From NCBI RefSeq assembly GCF_026810225.1, contig NZ_CP113865.1, positions 1,632,001 to 1,696,000 on the forward strand: DNA of 64,000 nt, in the 5' to 3' direction. Below the pieces are notes generated by a model, which was given only the letters and a program-made list of their open reading frames with translations, did no database searches and was not told the origin of the DNA. A program made the position numbers and the translations under genes. Origin of the DNA: Caldicellulosiruptor morganii (GTDB lineage Bacteria > Bacillota > Thermoanaerobacteria > Caldicellulosiruptorales > Caldicellulosiruptoraceae). This document shows positions 9,489 through 18,747 of this stretch, one piece after another (position 1 is the first letter of the stretch; every line of letters begins with the position of its first letter).

Positions 9489-10262
9489 CTATCTTGCAGG
9501 CTCTGCTTTGCTGTAAACTGTTCTCAAAATCACAATAGTGACTCTTCTGTTAAGAGCTCTCCCTTCAGGTGTTTTGTTTGACGCAATTGGCCTGTATTCG
9601 CCATATCCCACAACAGAAAACCTTTCCGGTCTTACTTTTGAAACTTTTAGAATTTCCTGTAAAACAGTGGTCGCTCTTGCAGTTGAAAGCTCCCAGTTTG
9701 AATAAAAGTACCTGTTATGAATGGGAACATTGTCTGTATGTCCTTCAATTCTGATATTATTGTTCGGAACCTTTTCCAGTATCTTTGCAATCTCATGCAC
9801 AGCCTCTTTTGCCTGGGGCGTTAGCTGTGCAGAGCCACTGTTAAACAGAACATCTTTAAGTAAGATCGACAGCCCTCTTTCTTCCTGTATCACAAGCACT
9901 TTCCCTTCAATACCGTGCTCTTTAATAAGACTCAAAACCTGTTTCTGAACATCATTTATAATCTCCTCTTCAGTCATCTGCTTGTTTTTGGACGTTCCAC
10001 CAACCTCGGTATTGGTCCCTTTTACATTCTTACCCGACAGACCTTCAAGAATCGAAGGACCGGAATTTTCGAATATATAAGCAGTACCTTTTAAAACAGA
10101 TGTCAGTGATTCTGTGAAATTTTTGAATTTGTCAATGTCAAGTCTACTCATTGAATACATGACAATAAAGTAGATAAGCAAAAGTGTTATAAGGTCGGCA
10201 TAAGTAATAAGCCACCTTTCATGGTTTTCCTTTTCGGGTTCTTCAACTCTTTTAACTGCCAT
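9489..10262 (-). CDS. motB: Flagellar motor stator protein MotB
   Basis: The 257-residue protein has one N-terminal membrane helix containing the proton-carrying aspartate in ITYADLITLLL (~residue 22). A plug/linker follows, then a C-terminal OmpA/MotB peptidoglycan-binding domain with IRIEGHTDNVPI. With MotA it forms the H+ or Na+ channel that drives flagellar rotation and is anchored to the wall. It lies 5 bases downstream of motA. No strong hairpin follows the gene. Confidence 0.95.
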   Translation of the reverse strand: MAVKRVEEPEKENHERWLITYADLITLLLIYFIVMYSMSRLDIDKFKNFTESLTSVLKGTAYIFENSGPSILEGLSGKNVKGTNTEVGGTSKNKQMTEEEIINDVQKQVLSLIKEHGIEGKVLVIQEERGLSILLKDVLFNSGSAQLTPQAKEAVHEIAKILEKVPNNNIRIEGHTDNVPIHNRYFYSNWELSTARATTVLQEILKVSKVRPERFSVVGYGEYRPIASNKTPEGRALNRRVTIVILRTVYSKAEPAR

Positions 10263-10267
10263 TTATA

Positions 10268-11065
10268 TCAACCCCCAACAGCTGCGCTCGCAGCTTCTGT
10301 TGCCTGTTTTTCTTTCTGACCACCTTCGTTTAGCATTCCACCTATTTTCTCTCTGAGTATTCTCGGGTTTTCACCGGCTTGAATGGACAAAAGTCCTTCA
10401 ACGATAATTTCGTTGAGCATCCTCTCCTGTTTTGCCTTGGTCTTTATCTTTTTGCCAAAGTTAAGCCAAATAAGGTTTGCCGAAGACACACCATACAAAG
10501 TTGCAACAAACGCAACCGCGATAGCCGGTCCCAACTCATCCGGATTGGTAAGATTACTCAGAACCGAAATCAGTCCCATAACAGTACCAATAATACCCAT
10601 TGTGGGCGCATAACCTCCTGCTGCCTCAAAAACCTCGGCCGCAGCCTTTAGTTCATTTTCTGCAAGATAAACCTCTCTATCCAAGATATCTTTTATGACC
10701 TCACCTTCGATTCCATCAACAACCAATCCCAAGCCTTTTTTTAAAAGCGGGTTTTGGATGTTAGGAAGCTCCTGCTCCAAAGCCAAAAGTCCTTCCTTGC
10801 GTGCCCTGTCAGAAAGCTGAACAAGCTGCTCGACAATCCCCGCAAAGTCAATCTTCTTGTCCATAAAAACCATTTTAAGATGCTTTACTGCAAGCTTTAT
10901 TTCAGACATCGGAAATGAAACCAGAACAGCTGCTATTGTCCCACCGAAAACAATCATTGCAGCGGAAATCTGCAAAAGCTTTGCAGGATTACCTTTTTCA
11001 ATTATAAACGCAGTCAAAAGCGAACCAAATCCTAAAATCAGTCCACCAATTGACAGTATATCCAT
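10268..11065 (-). CDS. motA: Flagellar motor stator protein MotA
   Basis: The 265-residue membrane protein has four predicted helices. The cytoplasmic loop carries the charged residues that contact FliG (segment RARKEGLLALEQE), and the conserved proline is in GGYAPTMGIIGTVMGL. It forms the stator ion channel with MotB. It is the first gene of a two-gene motAB operon and is preceded by a flagellar sigma-factor promoter. No other flagellar gene is in the window. Confidence 0.95.
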   Translation of the reverse strand: MDILSIGGLILGFGSLLTAFIIEKGNPAKLLQISAAMIVFGGTIAAVLVSFPMSEIKLAVKHLKMVFMDKKIDFAGIVEQLVQLSDRARKEGLLALEQELPNIQNPLLKKGLGLVVDGIEGEVIKDILDREVYLAENELKAAAEVFEAAGGYAPTMGIIGTVMGLISVLSNLTNPDELGPAIAVAFVATLYGVSSANLIWLNFGKKIKTKAKQERMLNEIIVEGLLSIQAGENPRILREKIGGMLNEGGQKEKQATEAASAAVGG

Positions 11066-11115
11066 CTTTCTGCATCATCCCTTTTTTTGTAATTTCGCAC
11101 ACTCTGTCAAATCAA

Positions 11116-11143
11116 TTATCGGCAAATCAGCTAACCTCTTTTA
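11116..11143 (-). promoter_or_regulatory. Sigma-D (sigma-28) type flagellar promoter of motAB inside the prfA 3' end
   Basis: The minus strand shows GCCGATAA (11116-11123), an exact match to the sigma-D -10 consensus, with TAAA (11140-11143) 16 bases upstream (15 is usual). The -35 lies inside the last codons of prfA. This would couple motAB to the late flagellar regulon independently of the upstream translation-factor operon. Confidence 0.7.
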
Positions 11144-12194
11144 ATCTTTCTGTTTGAAAGTAAGTAATAAGTGCATCAATTATCTCGTCAAGGTCACCGT
11201 CCAGAATCTGTTCAAGTTTGTAAAGCGTCAAGCCAATTCGATGATCGGTAACTCTTCCCTGTGGGAAGTTGTATGTGCGGATTCTCTCGCTCCTGTCACC
11301 TGTCCCAACTTGACTTCGCCTTTGCGACTCTATCTCTTTCTGTTGCAAAGACTGATAATAATCATATAGTCTTGCTCTGAGTATTTTCATGGCTTTGTCT
11401 CTGTTTGCGTGCTGCGACCTCTCATCCTGGCAGGAGACAACAATCCCTGTAGGTTTATGGATGATTCTCACAGCAGACTCAGTTTTATTTACATGCTGAC
11501 CCCCCGCACCGCTTGCCCTGAATGTATCAATCTCAAGGTCCTCTTCTTTTATCTCAACTTCAACTTCCTCAACTTCGGGAAGTACTGCAACAGTTGCAGT
11601 GGAAGTATGAATTCTACCTCCTGATTCTGTAACAGGAACTCTCTGGACTCTGTGAACACCACTTTCATACTTTAGCCTGCTATAAGCACCTTTACCGCTT
11701 ATCATAAATATGACTTCTTTAAACCCATCAAGGTCACTTTCGCTTGTTGACATTACTTCAACCTTCCAGTTCTTCCTCTCAGCATATCTTGAATACATCC
11801 TGAATAGCTCTGCAGCAAAAAGTGCTGCTTCCTCACCGCCTGCCCCCGCTCTTATTTCCATTATAACATTTTTTTCATCGTTTGGGTCCCTGGGTAAAAG
11901 TAAAATTTTTAGTTCCCTTTCAATAACCTCTTTTTGTTCTTTTGCCTGATTTAGCTCCTCTTTTACAAGCTCTTCGAAATCCTGGTCAATGTTAGAATCC
12001 AGAAGTTCCTCAGCTTCCTCAATTGTTTTTATTATCCTTTTGTATTCTCTAAATTTCTCTACAATCGGTTGTAAACTGCTGTGCTCTTTTAGAAGTCTTT
12101 GCCACTCCTGAGGGTTACTTATTATCTCAGGATCTGCTATTTTCTTTTCAAGTTCCAAATATTTTTCTTCTATAACCTGAAGCTTTTCTATCAT
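11127..12194 (-). CDS. prfA: Peptide chain release factor 1
   Basis: The 355-residue class I release factor has the stop-codon reading PVT motif (in RVPVTES), specific for RF1 (UAA/UAG), and the peptidyl-tRNA hydrolysis motif GGQ in [12 protein letters not shown]. Length and domain order are typical. It follows prmC, the enzyme that methylates the GGQ glutamine, by 4 bases. It ends 61 bases before motA, and its 3' end contains the motAB promoter. Confidence 0.96.
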   Translation of the reverse strand: MIEKLQVIEEKYLELEKKIADPEIISNPQEWQRLLKEHSSLQPIVEKFREYKRIIKTIEEAEELLDSNIDQDFEELVKEELNQAKEQKEVIERELKILLLPRDPNDEKNVIMEIRAGAGGEEAALFAAELFRMYSRYAERKNWKVEVMSTSESDLDGFKEVIFMISGKGAYSRLKYESGVHRVQRVPVTESGGRIHTSTATVAVLPEVEEVEVEIKEEDLEIDTFRASGAGGQHVNKTESAVRIIHKPTGIVVSCQDERSQHANRDKAMKILRARLYDYYQSLQQKEIESQRRSQVGTGDRSERIRTYNFPQGRVTDHRIGLTLYKLEQILDGDLDEIIDALITYFQTERLKEVS

Positions 12195-12198
12195 CCAA

Positions 12199-13089
12199 TC
12201 ACCCCTGACTGATGTTGCTTAACTCCCATCTTGCGTACACACATCTTTCTATATTACTGAGGTCATTTTTCGAATCTATATTTTTATAACCCAAACTCTG
12301 CAAAATACTCTTTACACTCTTTGCCTGATTGTACCCAACCTCAAGTATTATATACCCACCATTTTTTAGATACAATCCTGCATTTTTTGCAATTTGCTTA
12401 AAATGCCAGAGTCCATCCTCGCCCGAAAACAAAGCTATTCTGGGCTCTTTTAAAACTCTTCTGTCAAGATCTGATATTTGTTTTTCAGATACATAAGGTG
12501 GATTGCTAATGATTGCATCAAATCTATATGAAGATGGAATGTTTTCAAACAAATCACTTTTTATAAACTCAATTTTGTTTTCCACATTATTCAACTTTGC
12601 GTTTTTTCTGGCAATTTTAATAGCATCTTCTGAGATATCAACTGCCACAACCCTGCAGGGTAAAAACTTGCAAAGTGCAACTGCAATACAGCCACTTCCT
12701 GTGCCCATATCAAGAAAAAGAAGATTTTCCTTACCCTCAAAAATCTCAATTGCAACCTCTATCAAAGTCTCTGTATCAAAACGGGGGATTAAAACATTCT
12801 CATCCACATAAAACTCAAGTCCCATAAAGTAGGCTCTGTTTGTACAGTATTGAAGTGGATAGCCCGCTGCATATTTCAAAGCTGCATAAATTATTCTCTG
12901 ATAGTCTTCTTCTTCAATTGTCAAATCCTTTTCTACCACCACTTTTGTTTTGTCCATCCCCAGCATCTGGGAAACAAGCAAAATAGAAATCTTGCTGCAA
13001 TCTTCACCATCTTCGGTGCATGAAGCTTTCAAAGTCCTCTTTACCTCACCCAAAATATCACCGAGCCTTTTACTTCCACTACCACTCAT
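12199..13089 (-). CDS. prmC: Release factor glutamine-N5 methyltransferase
   Basis: The 296-residue protein has a helical N-terminal substrate domain and a Rossmann methyltransferase domain with motif [14 protein letters not shown] and the catalytic NPPY motif. It methylates the GGQ glutamine of RF1 and RF2. Its start overlaps the preceding DUF1385 gene by 11 bases. It belongs to the conserved rpmE-DUF1385-prmC-prfA block of Firmicutes. Confidence 0.95.
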   Translation of the reverse strand: MSGSGSKRLGDILGEVKRTLKASCTEDGEDCSKISILLVSQMLGMDKTKVVVEKDLTIEEEDYQRIIYAALKYAAGYPLQYCTNRAYFMGLEFYVDENVLIPRFDTETLIEVAIEIFEGKENLLFLDMGTGSGCIAVALCKFLPCRVVAVDISEDAIKIARKNAKLNNVENKIEFIKSDLFENIPSSYRFDAIISNPPYVSEKQISDLDRRVLKEPRIALFSGEDGLWHFKQIAKNAGLYLKNGGYIILEVGYNQAKSVKSILQSLGYKNIDSKNDLSNIERCVYARWELSNISQG

Positions 13090-14032
13090 CCAGGCTTTTG
13101 TCCTCCGGAATGACCTCTTTTAACGCCTCAATTGCAACCTCTATCTGTTTTTCATCAGGTTCTCTTGTTGTTATGTTCTGAAACCACAGACCAGGATATG
13201 ATACTATCCTGGCAAAAAGACTTTCACTTCTGCCCGCCCATCTTATTATCTCATATGAAACACCAACAATTACAGGCAAAAGCAAAAGTCTTATAATCAT
13301 CCTCAACCAAACAGACTGCCAGCCTGAAAATGTAAATACAATGATACTGACTATTATTACAATAAATAAAAAACTGGTGCCACATCGTGGATGGTGGGTA
13401 GAAAACTTTTTAACATTCTCAACCTTCAGCTCACAGCCATGTTCATATGCAAATATTGTTTTGTGCTCAGCACCATGATACTCAAATACCCTCTTTATCT
13501 CCTTCATCTGAGATGCAAGCATGAGATATAAAATAAAAATTATTACTCTGACAATTCCTTCAATCATGTTTTTCCCAAAATTGCTCATTTCAATTTTTCT
13601 AAATATCTCAACAGACCACGTTGGAATATAAAAGAACAAAAGCACACCAAGCACCATCGACAGAATAACAGAAAAGTATATTGCAATATCAGTTATTCCT
13701 ATTTTTTCAAAGAATTTCTTTTCAAAAAGTTTGTCAAAAAAGTCTTTTTGCTTCTCTTTTTCTTCCTGTGGCAAATCTTCCATAGCGATGTCTGCTGATT
13801 TCATCAGAGCTTTTGTACCCAGAACCATCTGTTCAAACAAAATGAAAATTCCCCTTATAAAAGGAATTCTCTTGAATGTGCTTGTATCATCTATTGTCAA
13901 ATCTTTAACCTCTTTATAAAGCTCACCATTTGGTTTTCTTACAACAACCGAAATCTTTTTTGGTCCTTTCATCATAATACCCTCAATCAGTGCCATTCCA
14001 CCAATCGTAGTTTTCTTCATCTTCATCTTCAT
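13079..14032 (-). CDS. DUF1385 (YqhQ-like) integral membrane protein
   Basis: The 317-residue protein has a basic N-terminus, a conserved GGMALIEGIMMKGP segment near the start, at least four membrane helices (~105-290), and the central motif YHGAEHKTIFAYEHG typical of DUF1385. The biochemical function of the family is not established. It is consistently linked to rpmE, prmC and prfA in Firmicutes, as here. The start (MKMKMKK) has several adjacent alternatives. Confidence 0.88.
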   Translation of the reverse strand: MKMKMKKTTIGGMALIEGIMMKGPKKISVVVRKPNGELYKEVKDLTIDDTSTFKRIPFIRGIFILFEQMVLGTKALMKSADIAMEDLPQEEKEKQKDFFDKLFEKKFFEKIGITDIAIYFSVILSMVLGVLLFFYIPTWSVEIFRKIEMSNFGKNMIEGIVRVIIFILYLMLASQMKEIKRVFEYHGAEHKTIFAYEHGCELKVENVKKFSTHHPRCGTSFLFIVIIVSIIVFTFSGWQSVWLRMIIRLLLLPVIVGVSYEIIRWAGRSESLFARIVSYPGLWFQNITTREPDEKQIEVAIEALKEVIPEDKSLDEW

Positions 14033-14060
14033 CTTCCCATCTTTATAAAAATTGTAAAAT

Positions 14061-14090
14061 AAAAAGGATTAGCACAGGCTAATCCCCTTT
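14061..14090 (-). terminator. Terminator after rpmE
   Basis: GGATTAGC (14066-14073) / GCTAATCC (14078-14085), with a 4-base loop, is followed by a T-rich tract on the minus strand. It lies between rpmE and DUF1385, so part of the transcription probably ends here. Confidence 0.75.
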
Positions 14091-14108
14091 TTGTGCGCAC
14101 CTGATGTT

Positions 14109-14318
14109 TTATTTTTGATCAAGACCATACTTTTTCATAAATCTTTCAACTCTTCCTGTTGTGTCAACAAACTTCTGCTTACCTGTAAAGAATGGGTGAC
14201 ACTTTGAACAAATTTCTACATGGATTTCTTTCTTTGTTGAACCGGTCACAAATGTCTCACCACATGCGCATCTGACAACTGCATCATGATAGTATGCTGG
14301 ATGGATTCCCTCTTTCAT
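14109..14318 (-). CDS. rpmE: 50S ribosomal protein L31 (zinc-binding form)
   Basis: The protein has 69 residues when started at the ATG 14318, which lies 8 bases after GGAGG; an upstream in-frame GTG (14327) overlaps that ribosome site and is not used. Four cysteines (C17, C19, C37, C40) mark the zinc-containing RpmE type rather than the zinc-free YtiA type. It binds the large subunit at the intersubunit bridge. Its place beside DUF1385/prmC/prfA and near rho is classical. Confidence 0.95.
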   Translation of the reverse strand: MKEGIHPAYYHDAVVRCACGETFVTGSTKKEIHVEICSKCHPFFTGKQKFVDTTGRVERFMKKYGLDQK

Positions 14319-14458
14319 TCTTCTCACCTCCTGCCAAAATTTATGTTAAATTGTGTTATTCCTCATTCTAATAGTTTTCTTTTTTATACCCATAAAGGCG
14401 CAAGATTATTTTACAACAGTTATGTATATTTTACAAGTGCTTTTTAGAAAGAGTGAAA

Positions 14459-15172
14459 TTAAAAATACAGCCTTGAAATCTCCTGACTTCTTTTTATCAA
14501 TCTTAAACAGTAGGTAAAAAGCAAAAGCTCATATACCCCAACAATTAAAAGAGCACCATAGATATTTAGCATCAGCACAAAATCGTAAAACCCGTGCAAA
14601 ATCATTGGTAGGATCAATGCCACTTTGAAGTACCAGTAGCTTTTATCAGGCGGTGCAAACTTTGCAAAACCCAAATAGTATCCCATCACCACTCCAAACA
14701 TTGCATGAGCCGGAACTGCCATAATACCTCTCAGTACTATCACATAAATTGTATCCTGGGGTGATGCCTGAAAGGTTTGAAGAACATATCCTACATTTTC
14801 AATTGCTGCAAACCCGACAGCTGAAAAAACACAGTAAACTATCCCATCAAAAGGCTGATTAAAATATGGTGTATCATAAGCAACTCTCAAAACAACAAAC
14901 CTTTTAAAATATTCCTCTGTAAGACCTGCTACAACAAACGCTTCAAACACAATAAAAGAAATCCTGCTTGAAGCAGAAATTCTGCCATATGCCATTAAAA
15001 AATATTCAACCGGTACAACTACAGCGCTTATAAGCACTCCCCATAAAAAGGTCTTTAAAAGAAGATGCAGTGGCTCTTTTTCAAACCTGTCTCTCACATA
15101 TATATAAAGTGCAATAAACAGAGAAGGTGCTACACTGAGGATTATCAGCTTATAAGGAATCATGGTGTGCAT
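14459..15172 (-). CDS. PrsW-family intramembrane metalloprotease
   Basis: The 237-residue, seven- or eight-helix membrane protein has the conserved glutamates in GLTEEYFKR, then AAIENVGYVL, the histidine in VPAHAMFG, and ILHGFYDF. These match the putative metal ligands of the PrsW/CPBP-like group. In Bacillus, PrsW performs site-1 cleavage of anti-sigma factor RsiW; no anti-sigma gene is next to this copy, so the substrate is unknown. It lies between ogg and rpmE. Confidence 0.85.
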   Translation of the reverse strand: MHTMIPYKLIILSVAPSLFIALYIYVRDRFEKEPLHLLLKTFLWGVLISAVVVPVEYFLMAYGRISASSRISFIVFEAFVVAGLTEEYFKRFVVLRVAYDTPYFNQPFDGIVYCVFSAVGFAAIENVGYVLQTFQASPQDTIYVIVLRGIMAVPAHAMFGVVMGYYLGFAKFAPPDKSYWYFKVALILPMILHGFYDFVLMLNIYGALLIVGVYELLLFTYCLRLIKRSQEISRLYF

Positions 15173-15191
15173 CCTCCATAATCTCGTGTTT

Positions 15192-16058
15192 TCAATTTTT
15201 GTAGTTATTCCTTATATAGTGAAACAGAAAAAGCTGGGCATAACCTGCTAAATCTCCAAATGATTCTATAAAGTTTTTTATTTGTTCTTTTGTTTCAAGT
15301 CGGTAAAACTCCTTTAGTACCCGCCTCACCCACCTGTCTATCGGGAATATATTGTATTTTTGCAGTGAATATAATAAAATACAATCTGCAACTTTATCTC
15401 CAATCCCTTTTATACTCTTCAAAACTTGCCTTGCCTCCTGGACATCCAGATCAACCAACTCATTTAAATTGACAGTCCCGTTTTTTATTTTTTCAACAGC
15501 ATCTTTTATATACTCTGCTCTATAGCCCAGTCCAAGCTGTTTAAAGTCATCAATTGATGCATTAAAAAGACTATCTTCTGCTGGAAATGACCAGGCAACA
15601 TACCCTTTGTAGGTTATCTTTTTACCAAAAGTCTGGCAAAGTCTCTCTATTAGAAGCTGAATTCTTTTTATGTTGTTATTCTGAGAAATAATAAAGGAAA
15701 TCATACATTCAAATGGCTCCTGGTTTAAAAGCCTCATACCTCTGTACTTTTCAACTGCTTCTCTTAAAATGATGTCGTGTTTGGACAGCCTATCTAAAAT
15801 CTGGTCATAGTCCTTGTCTAAATCAAAATACCAGTAAAGAGATTTTTTAAATTCATCAGGTGAACAATTGTAAATATCAAATGTATACTCATCCTGTGGC
15901 TTTATAAATATAATCTTTTCATCCACAATTCCTATGTAAAAATCATCCATTTTTCTCCACCTAAAACACTGACCACTGAAAAAGGTGGCGTCAAAATCAA
16001 TTTGAGCTCCGCTTATTCGAATAAAATCTGTATATTCTTTTATATTCAACAAATTCAT
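15192..16058 (-). CDS. ogg: 8-oxoguanine DNA glycosylase/AP lyase (OGG1 family)
   Basis: The 288-residue protein has the OGG N-terminal domain (GQCFRWRK near residue 30) followed by a helix-hairpin-helix GPD domain. The catalytic lysine is in GIGDKVADCILL and the activating aspartate in FPIDRWVRR. It removes 8-oxo-guanine opposite C and nicks the abasic site. It is 20 bases upstream of prsW. A related DNA-3-methyladenine specificity cannot be excluded, but the N-terminal domain supports OGG. Confidence 0.88.
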   Translation of the reverse strand: MNLLNIKEYTDFIRISGAQIDFDATFFSGQCFRWRKMDDFYIGIVDEKIIFIKPQDEYTFDIYNCSPDEFKKSLYWYFDLDKDYDQILDRLSKHDIILREAVEKYRGMRLLNQEPFECMISFIISQNNNIKRIQLLIERLCQTFGKKITYKGYVAWSFPAEDSLFNASIDDFKQLGLGYRAEYIKDAVEKIKNGTVNLNELVDLDVQEARQVLKSIKGIGDKVADCILLYSLQKYNIFPIDRWVRRVLKEFYRLETKEQIKNFIESFGDLAGYAQLFLFHYIRNNYKN

Positions 16059-16085
16059 TCCTTTCAGTATTAAAATTTCAAAAAC

Positions 16086-16111
16086 AAAAAAAGCCAGGTA
16101 TATTTCTGGCT
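16086..16111 (-). terminator. Terminator after cwlD
   Basis: AGCCAG (16092-16097) / CTGGCT (16106-16111) is followed on the minus strand by a run of seven T. It separates cwlD from ogg. Confidence 0.7.
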
Positions 16112-16142
16112 CTATTTTTTAATTATTAGAATACAGCATTTT

Positions 16143-16715
16143 TTATGCTTTATCAATATTTTTTTGATAGTTTGCTACTCCGTTTGCAATTGCCATAGCA
16201 AGCTGGGTCTGGAAAGTATCGCTTTTGAGCATTGCCTCTTCTTCCGGGTTACTTATAAACCCGCATTCAATTAAAATTGCAGGCATCTTGGTCCACTTTA
16301 AAACATAAAAGTTAGCAAATTTTACCCCTCGATTTAAAAGCTCTGTATTTTTAACAATACTTTTTTGAACCTCCACAGCCAATAAAAATCCTTTTTTGCT
16401 ATCTTTGTAATAATATGTCTCAACACCTCCTGCAGTATCTCTCTGGCTGCTGTTACAGTGAATACTGATAAAAATGTCTGCACCGCTGCTATTGGCAATA
16501 TTACACCTTGCTTTGAGGTCTTCCTGAATGTTTCTCTGCTCCCATGAAGGTTTATCAGACTCTCTTGTAAGCACAGTTTCAATTTTGAGTCCATCCTCCA
16601 GAATGTATTTCAGTTTTAGAGAAATTGCAAGAGTTATGTCCTTTTCTTTTGTTCCATTTTTTCCTATTGCACCGGGGTCTTTCCCACCATGGCCAGGGTC
16701 AATACACACCTTCAC
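16143..16715 (-). CDS. cwlD: N-acetylmuramoyl-L-alanine amidase (CwlD-like)
   Basis: About 190 residues form a bare Amidase_3 domain with zinc and catalytic positions DPGHGG, KEKDIT, ISIHCN and ILIECGF. The GTG at 16715 is 8 bases after GGAGG and starts directly at MKVCIDPGHGG, so there is no signal peptide in this reading; the in-frame GTG at 16724 overlaps the ribosome site. CwlD family enzymes trim muramic acid side chains for cortex muramic-lactam formation. Without export evidence or sporulation genes nearby, the specific role is uncertain. Confidence 0.82.
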   Translation of the reverse strand: MKVCIDPGHGGKDPGAIGKNGTKEKDITLAISLKLKYILEDGLKIETVLTRESDKPSWEQRNIQEDLKARCNIANSSGADIFISIHCNSSQRDTAGGVETYYYKDSKKGFLLAVEVQKSIVKNTELLNRGVKFANFYVLKWTKMPAILIECGFISNPEEEAMLKSDTFQTQLAMAIANGVANYQKNIDKA

Positions 16716-16784
16716 TTTTATCACCTCCCAAAAATCAGTTTATTCCAAAAAAGCAGCAGATGTTAAATTCAAAAAAACTTTTAG

Positions 16785-16829
16785 AATAAAAAAAGTAGCT
16801 GCTTTTTGTATATAAAAAGCAGCTACTTT
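16785..16829 (-). terminator. Strong terminator after rho
   Basis: A perfect 16-bp stem (16792-16807 with 16814-16829, core GTAGCTGC/GCAGCTAC) has a 6-base loop and flanking A/T tracts. On the minus strand it lies 47 bases after the rho stop. Confidence 0.9.
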
Positions 16830-16876
16830 GCTCTAAATCTCACTCCGATTGTTACAAATCTCAAAAAAATTTAAAT

Positions 16877-18532
16877 TTATAACAGGTTCTTCAATATTGT
16901 CTTTACAAATTCTTCATTTGACTTTGTCTTTGCTAAGCTATTGATAATTCTCTCTGTTGTCTCAGCAGTCCCAAGATTAGACAAAGCCCTCCTGATAGCA
17001 TCAACTGCAGCTTTTTCCTCTTCAGAAAGCAAAAGCTCTTCTCTTCGTGTTCCGGACTTGTTGATATCAATCGCCGGGAATATCCTCTTTTCAGAAAGTT
17101 TTCTGTCAAGGTGAAGTTCCATGTTGCCTGTACCTTTGAACTCTTCGTATATAACATCGTCCATCCTTGAGCCTGTCTCAATAAGAGCTGTTGCAAGAAT
17201 GGTCAAACTTCCACCTTCTTTCAGGTTTCGTGCCGCACCAAAGAACTTCTTGGGCTTGTGAAGAGCATTGGGGTCAAGACCACCGGAAAGTGTTCTCCCA
17301 GATGGTGGTTCCACCAGATTATAAGCCCGGGCAAGCCTGGTAAGACTATCTAAAAGTATAACCACATCCTTTTTGCACTCAACAAGTCGCATAGCTCTTT
17401 CCAGCACCATCTCAGCAACCTTGATATGGTGTTCTGGCGTTTCATCAAATGTAGAATAATGAATCTCTGCTTTTATGGAATCTTGCATGTCTGTGACCTC
17501 TTCAGGTCTTTCGTCAATCAAAAGGACAATCAAATGTAAATCATTGTAGTTTGTCAGAATACTGTTGGCTATTTTCTTTAAAAGAGTAGTCTTACCAGCT
17601 TTTGGTGGAGCGACAATAAGACCTCTCTGCCCCCGTCCAATTGGAGCTATCAGATCAATCAGTCTCACTGCTAAATCATTGGGCTCTTTTTTGTTTTCCA
17701 GTATAATTCTTTTATTTGGAAAAATGGGAGTTAAATCTTCAAATGGTATACGTTTTGCAACCTCTTCAGGTTTCATATCATTGACACTCTGGACATACAA
17801 AAGCCCTGCAAATTTTTCATTTTCCTTGGGTAATCTAATCGGACCTCTTATCTTGTCACCGGTTTTGAGATTGAACTTTCTGATTTGAGATGGTGAGACA
17901 TAGATATCATTTGGTCCAGGCATGAAAGAGTCGTCTCTTAAAAAACCATAACCACCGCCACCGCCAGGTTCATATATAATCTCTAAAACTCCCTCTCCTA
18001 TGCCTCCTATCTCAACCTTACCCTCCAGCTCTTTTAACTCCGGCGGAATCTCAAAAAGCATTTTTTCATCCTTTTTCTCTTTTAATTCCACAATCTTCTT
18101 TTCCTCTTCCTTTTTATCTTCCGGTTCCACTTTTTCTTGAAGCTTTTGATTCTCCTTTTTGTCGATCTCTTCTACTGCTTTTTCATCAATACGGGATGTT
18201 TCAAACTCCTGTTCTACAGCAGTTTCGTTTATGTCAAATTTTTCTTTATTTTCTATTTCTTTGGTTTCCCCGGCTTGAACTTCAATGGCTGCGGCTGCTT
18301 GTTCCTGAATTAGCTCGCTTTTTTTCTTTCTCCCTCTTTTTTTCTTCTCTTTTTTCTCCATACCCTCAATTATTTGTGTGTTCTGCTTATCTGCACCAAT
18401 AAAATCTTTAATTGCTTCAATCAGCTGATTCTTTTTGAGCAAAGAATATTTTTGAATACCAAGACTTTTGGCAATTTCTCTAAGTTCAATTATCGACTTC
18501 CCACTTAAAAATTCTTCTACAGACCCAGGCAC
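16877..18532 (-). CDS. rho: Transcription termination factor Rho with long charged insertion
   Basis: The 551-residue protein begins with a Rho_N (SAP-like) domain (~10-45). A strongly charged Lys/Glu-rich insertion (~55-170) follows, then the cold-shock RNA-binding domain (~170-245) and the ATPase core with Walker [14 protein letters not shown]. The hexameric helicase terminates untranslated transcripts. The insertion between Rho_N and the RNA-binding fold makes it over 100 residues longer than E. coli Rho; such insertions are known in other Firmicutes and Actinobacteria and can add RNA contacts. It has its own promoter and terminator. Confidence 0.95.
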   Translation of the reverse strand: MPGSVEEFLSGKSIIELREIAKSLGIQKYSLLKKNQLIEAIKDFIGADKQNTQIIEGMEKKEKKKRGRKKKSELIQEQAAAAIEVQAGETKEIENKEKFDINETAVEQEFETSRIDEKAVEEIDKKENQKLQEKVEPEDKKEEEKKIVELKEKKDEKMLFEIPPELKELEGKVEIGGIGEGVLEIIYEPGGGGGYGFLRDDSFMPGPNDIYVSPSQIRKFNLKTGDKIRGPIRLPKENEKFAGLLYVQSVNDMKPEEVAKRIPFEDLTPIFPNKRIILENKKEPNDLAVRLIDLIAPIGRGQRGLIVAPPKAGKTTLLKKIANSILTNYNDLHLIVLLIDERPEEVTDMQDSIKAEIHYSTFDETPEHHIKVAEMVLERAMRLVECKKDVVILLDSLTRLARAYNLVEPPSGRTLSGGLDPNALHKPKKFFGAARNLKEGGSLTILATALIETGSRMDDVIYEEFKGTGNMELHLDRKLSEKRIFPAIDINKSGTRREELLLSEEEKAAVDAIRRALSNLGTAETTERIINSLAKTKSNEEFVKTILKNLL

Positions 18533-18629
18533 TCTTTTCCCTCCTCCTGTTCTAAAAATCTTTTATACTCTATTAACTTCTGTGCGGGGAAGTTAATTGC
18601 AAGAGATGAAGACCAATCTGACATAATTT

Positions 18630-18658
18630 ATTTTAAGAGTAGAAAATTATATTGTCAA
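18630..18658 (-). promoter_or_regulatory. Near-consensus sigma-A promoter of rho
   Basis: On the minus strand TTGACA (18653-18658), a 17-base spacer and TAAAAT (18630-18635) stand about 100 bases upstream of the rho start, leaving a ~90-base leader that could allow autoregulation. Confidence 0.75.
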
Positions 18659-18699
18659 TAGCACAATTTTAAAATCTGAATCAAAATTTGTACAAAAAA

Positions 18700-18732
18700 T
18701 AAAAACCCGAATGTGTCTACACAGCATTCGGG
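18700..18732 (-). terminator. Terminator after galE
   Basis: CCCGAATG (18706-18713) / CATTCGGG (18725-18732) is followed by TTTTTATTTTTT on the minus strand, just after the galE stop. Confidence 0.88.
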
Positions 18733-18747
18733 CACACAGAAAAATTT

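Noticed and set aside
15290-15472. Short plus-strand frames across the 9-27 kb housekeeping genes
   Set aside because: All are antisense to genes with recognised family motifs and show no start signals.
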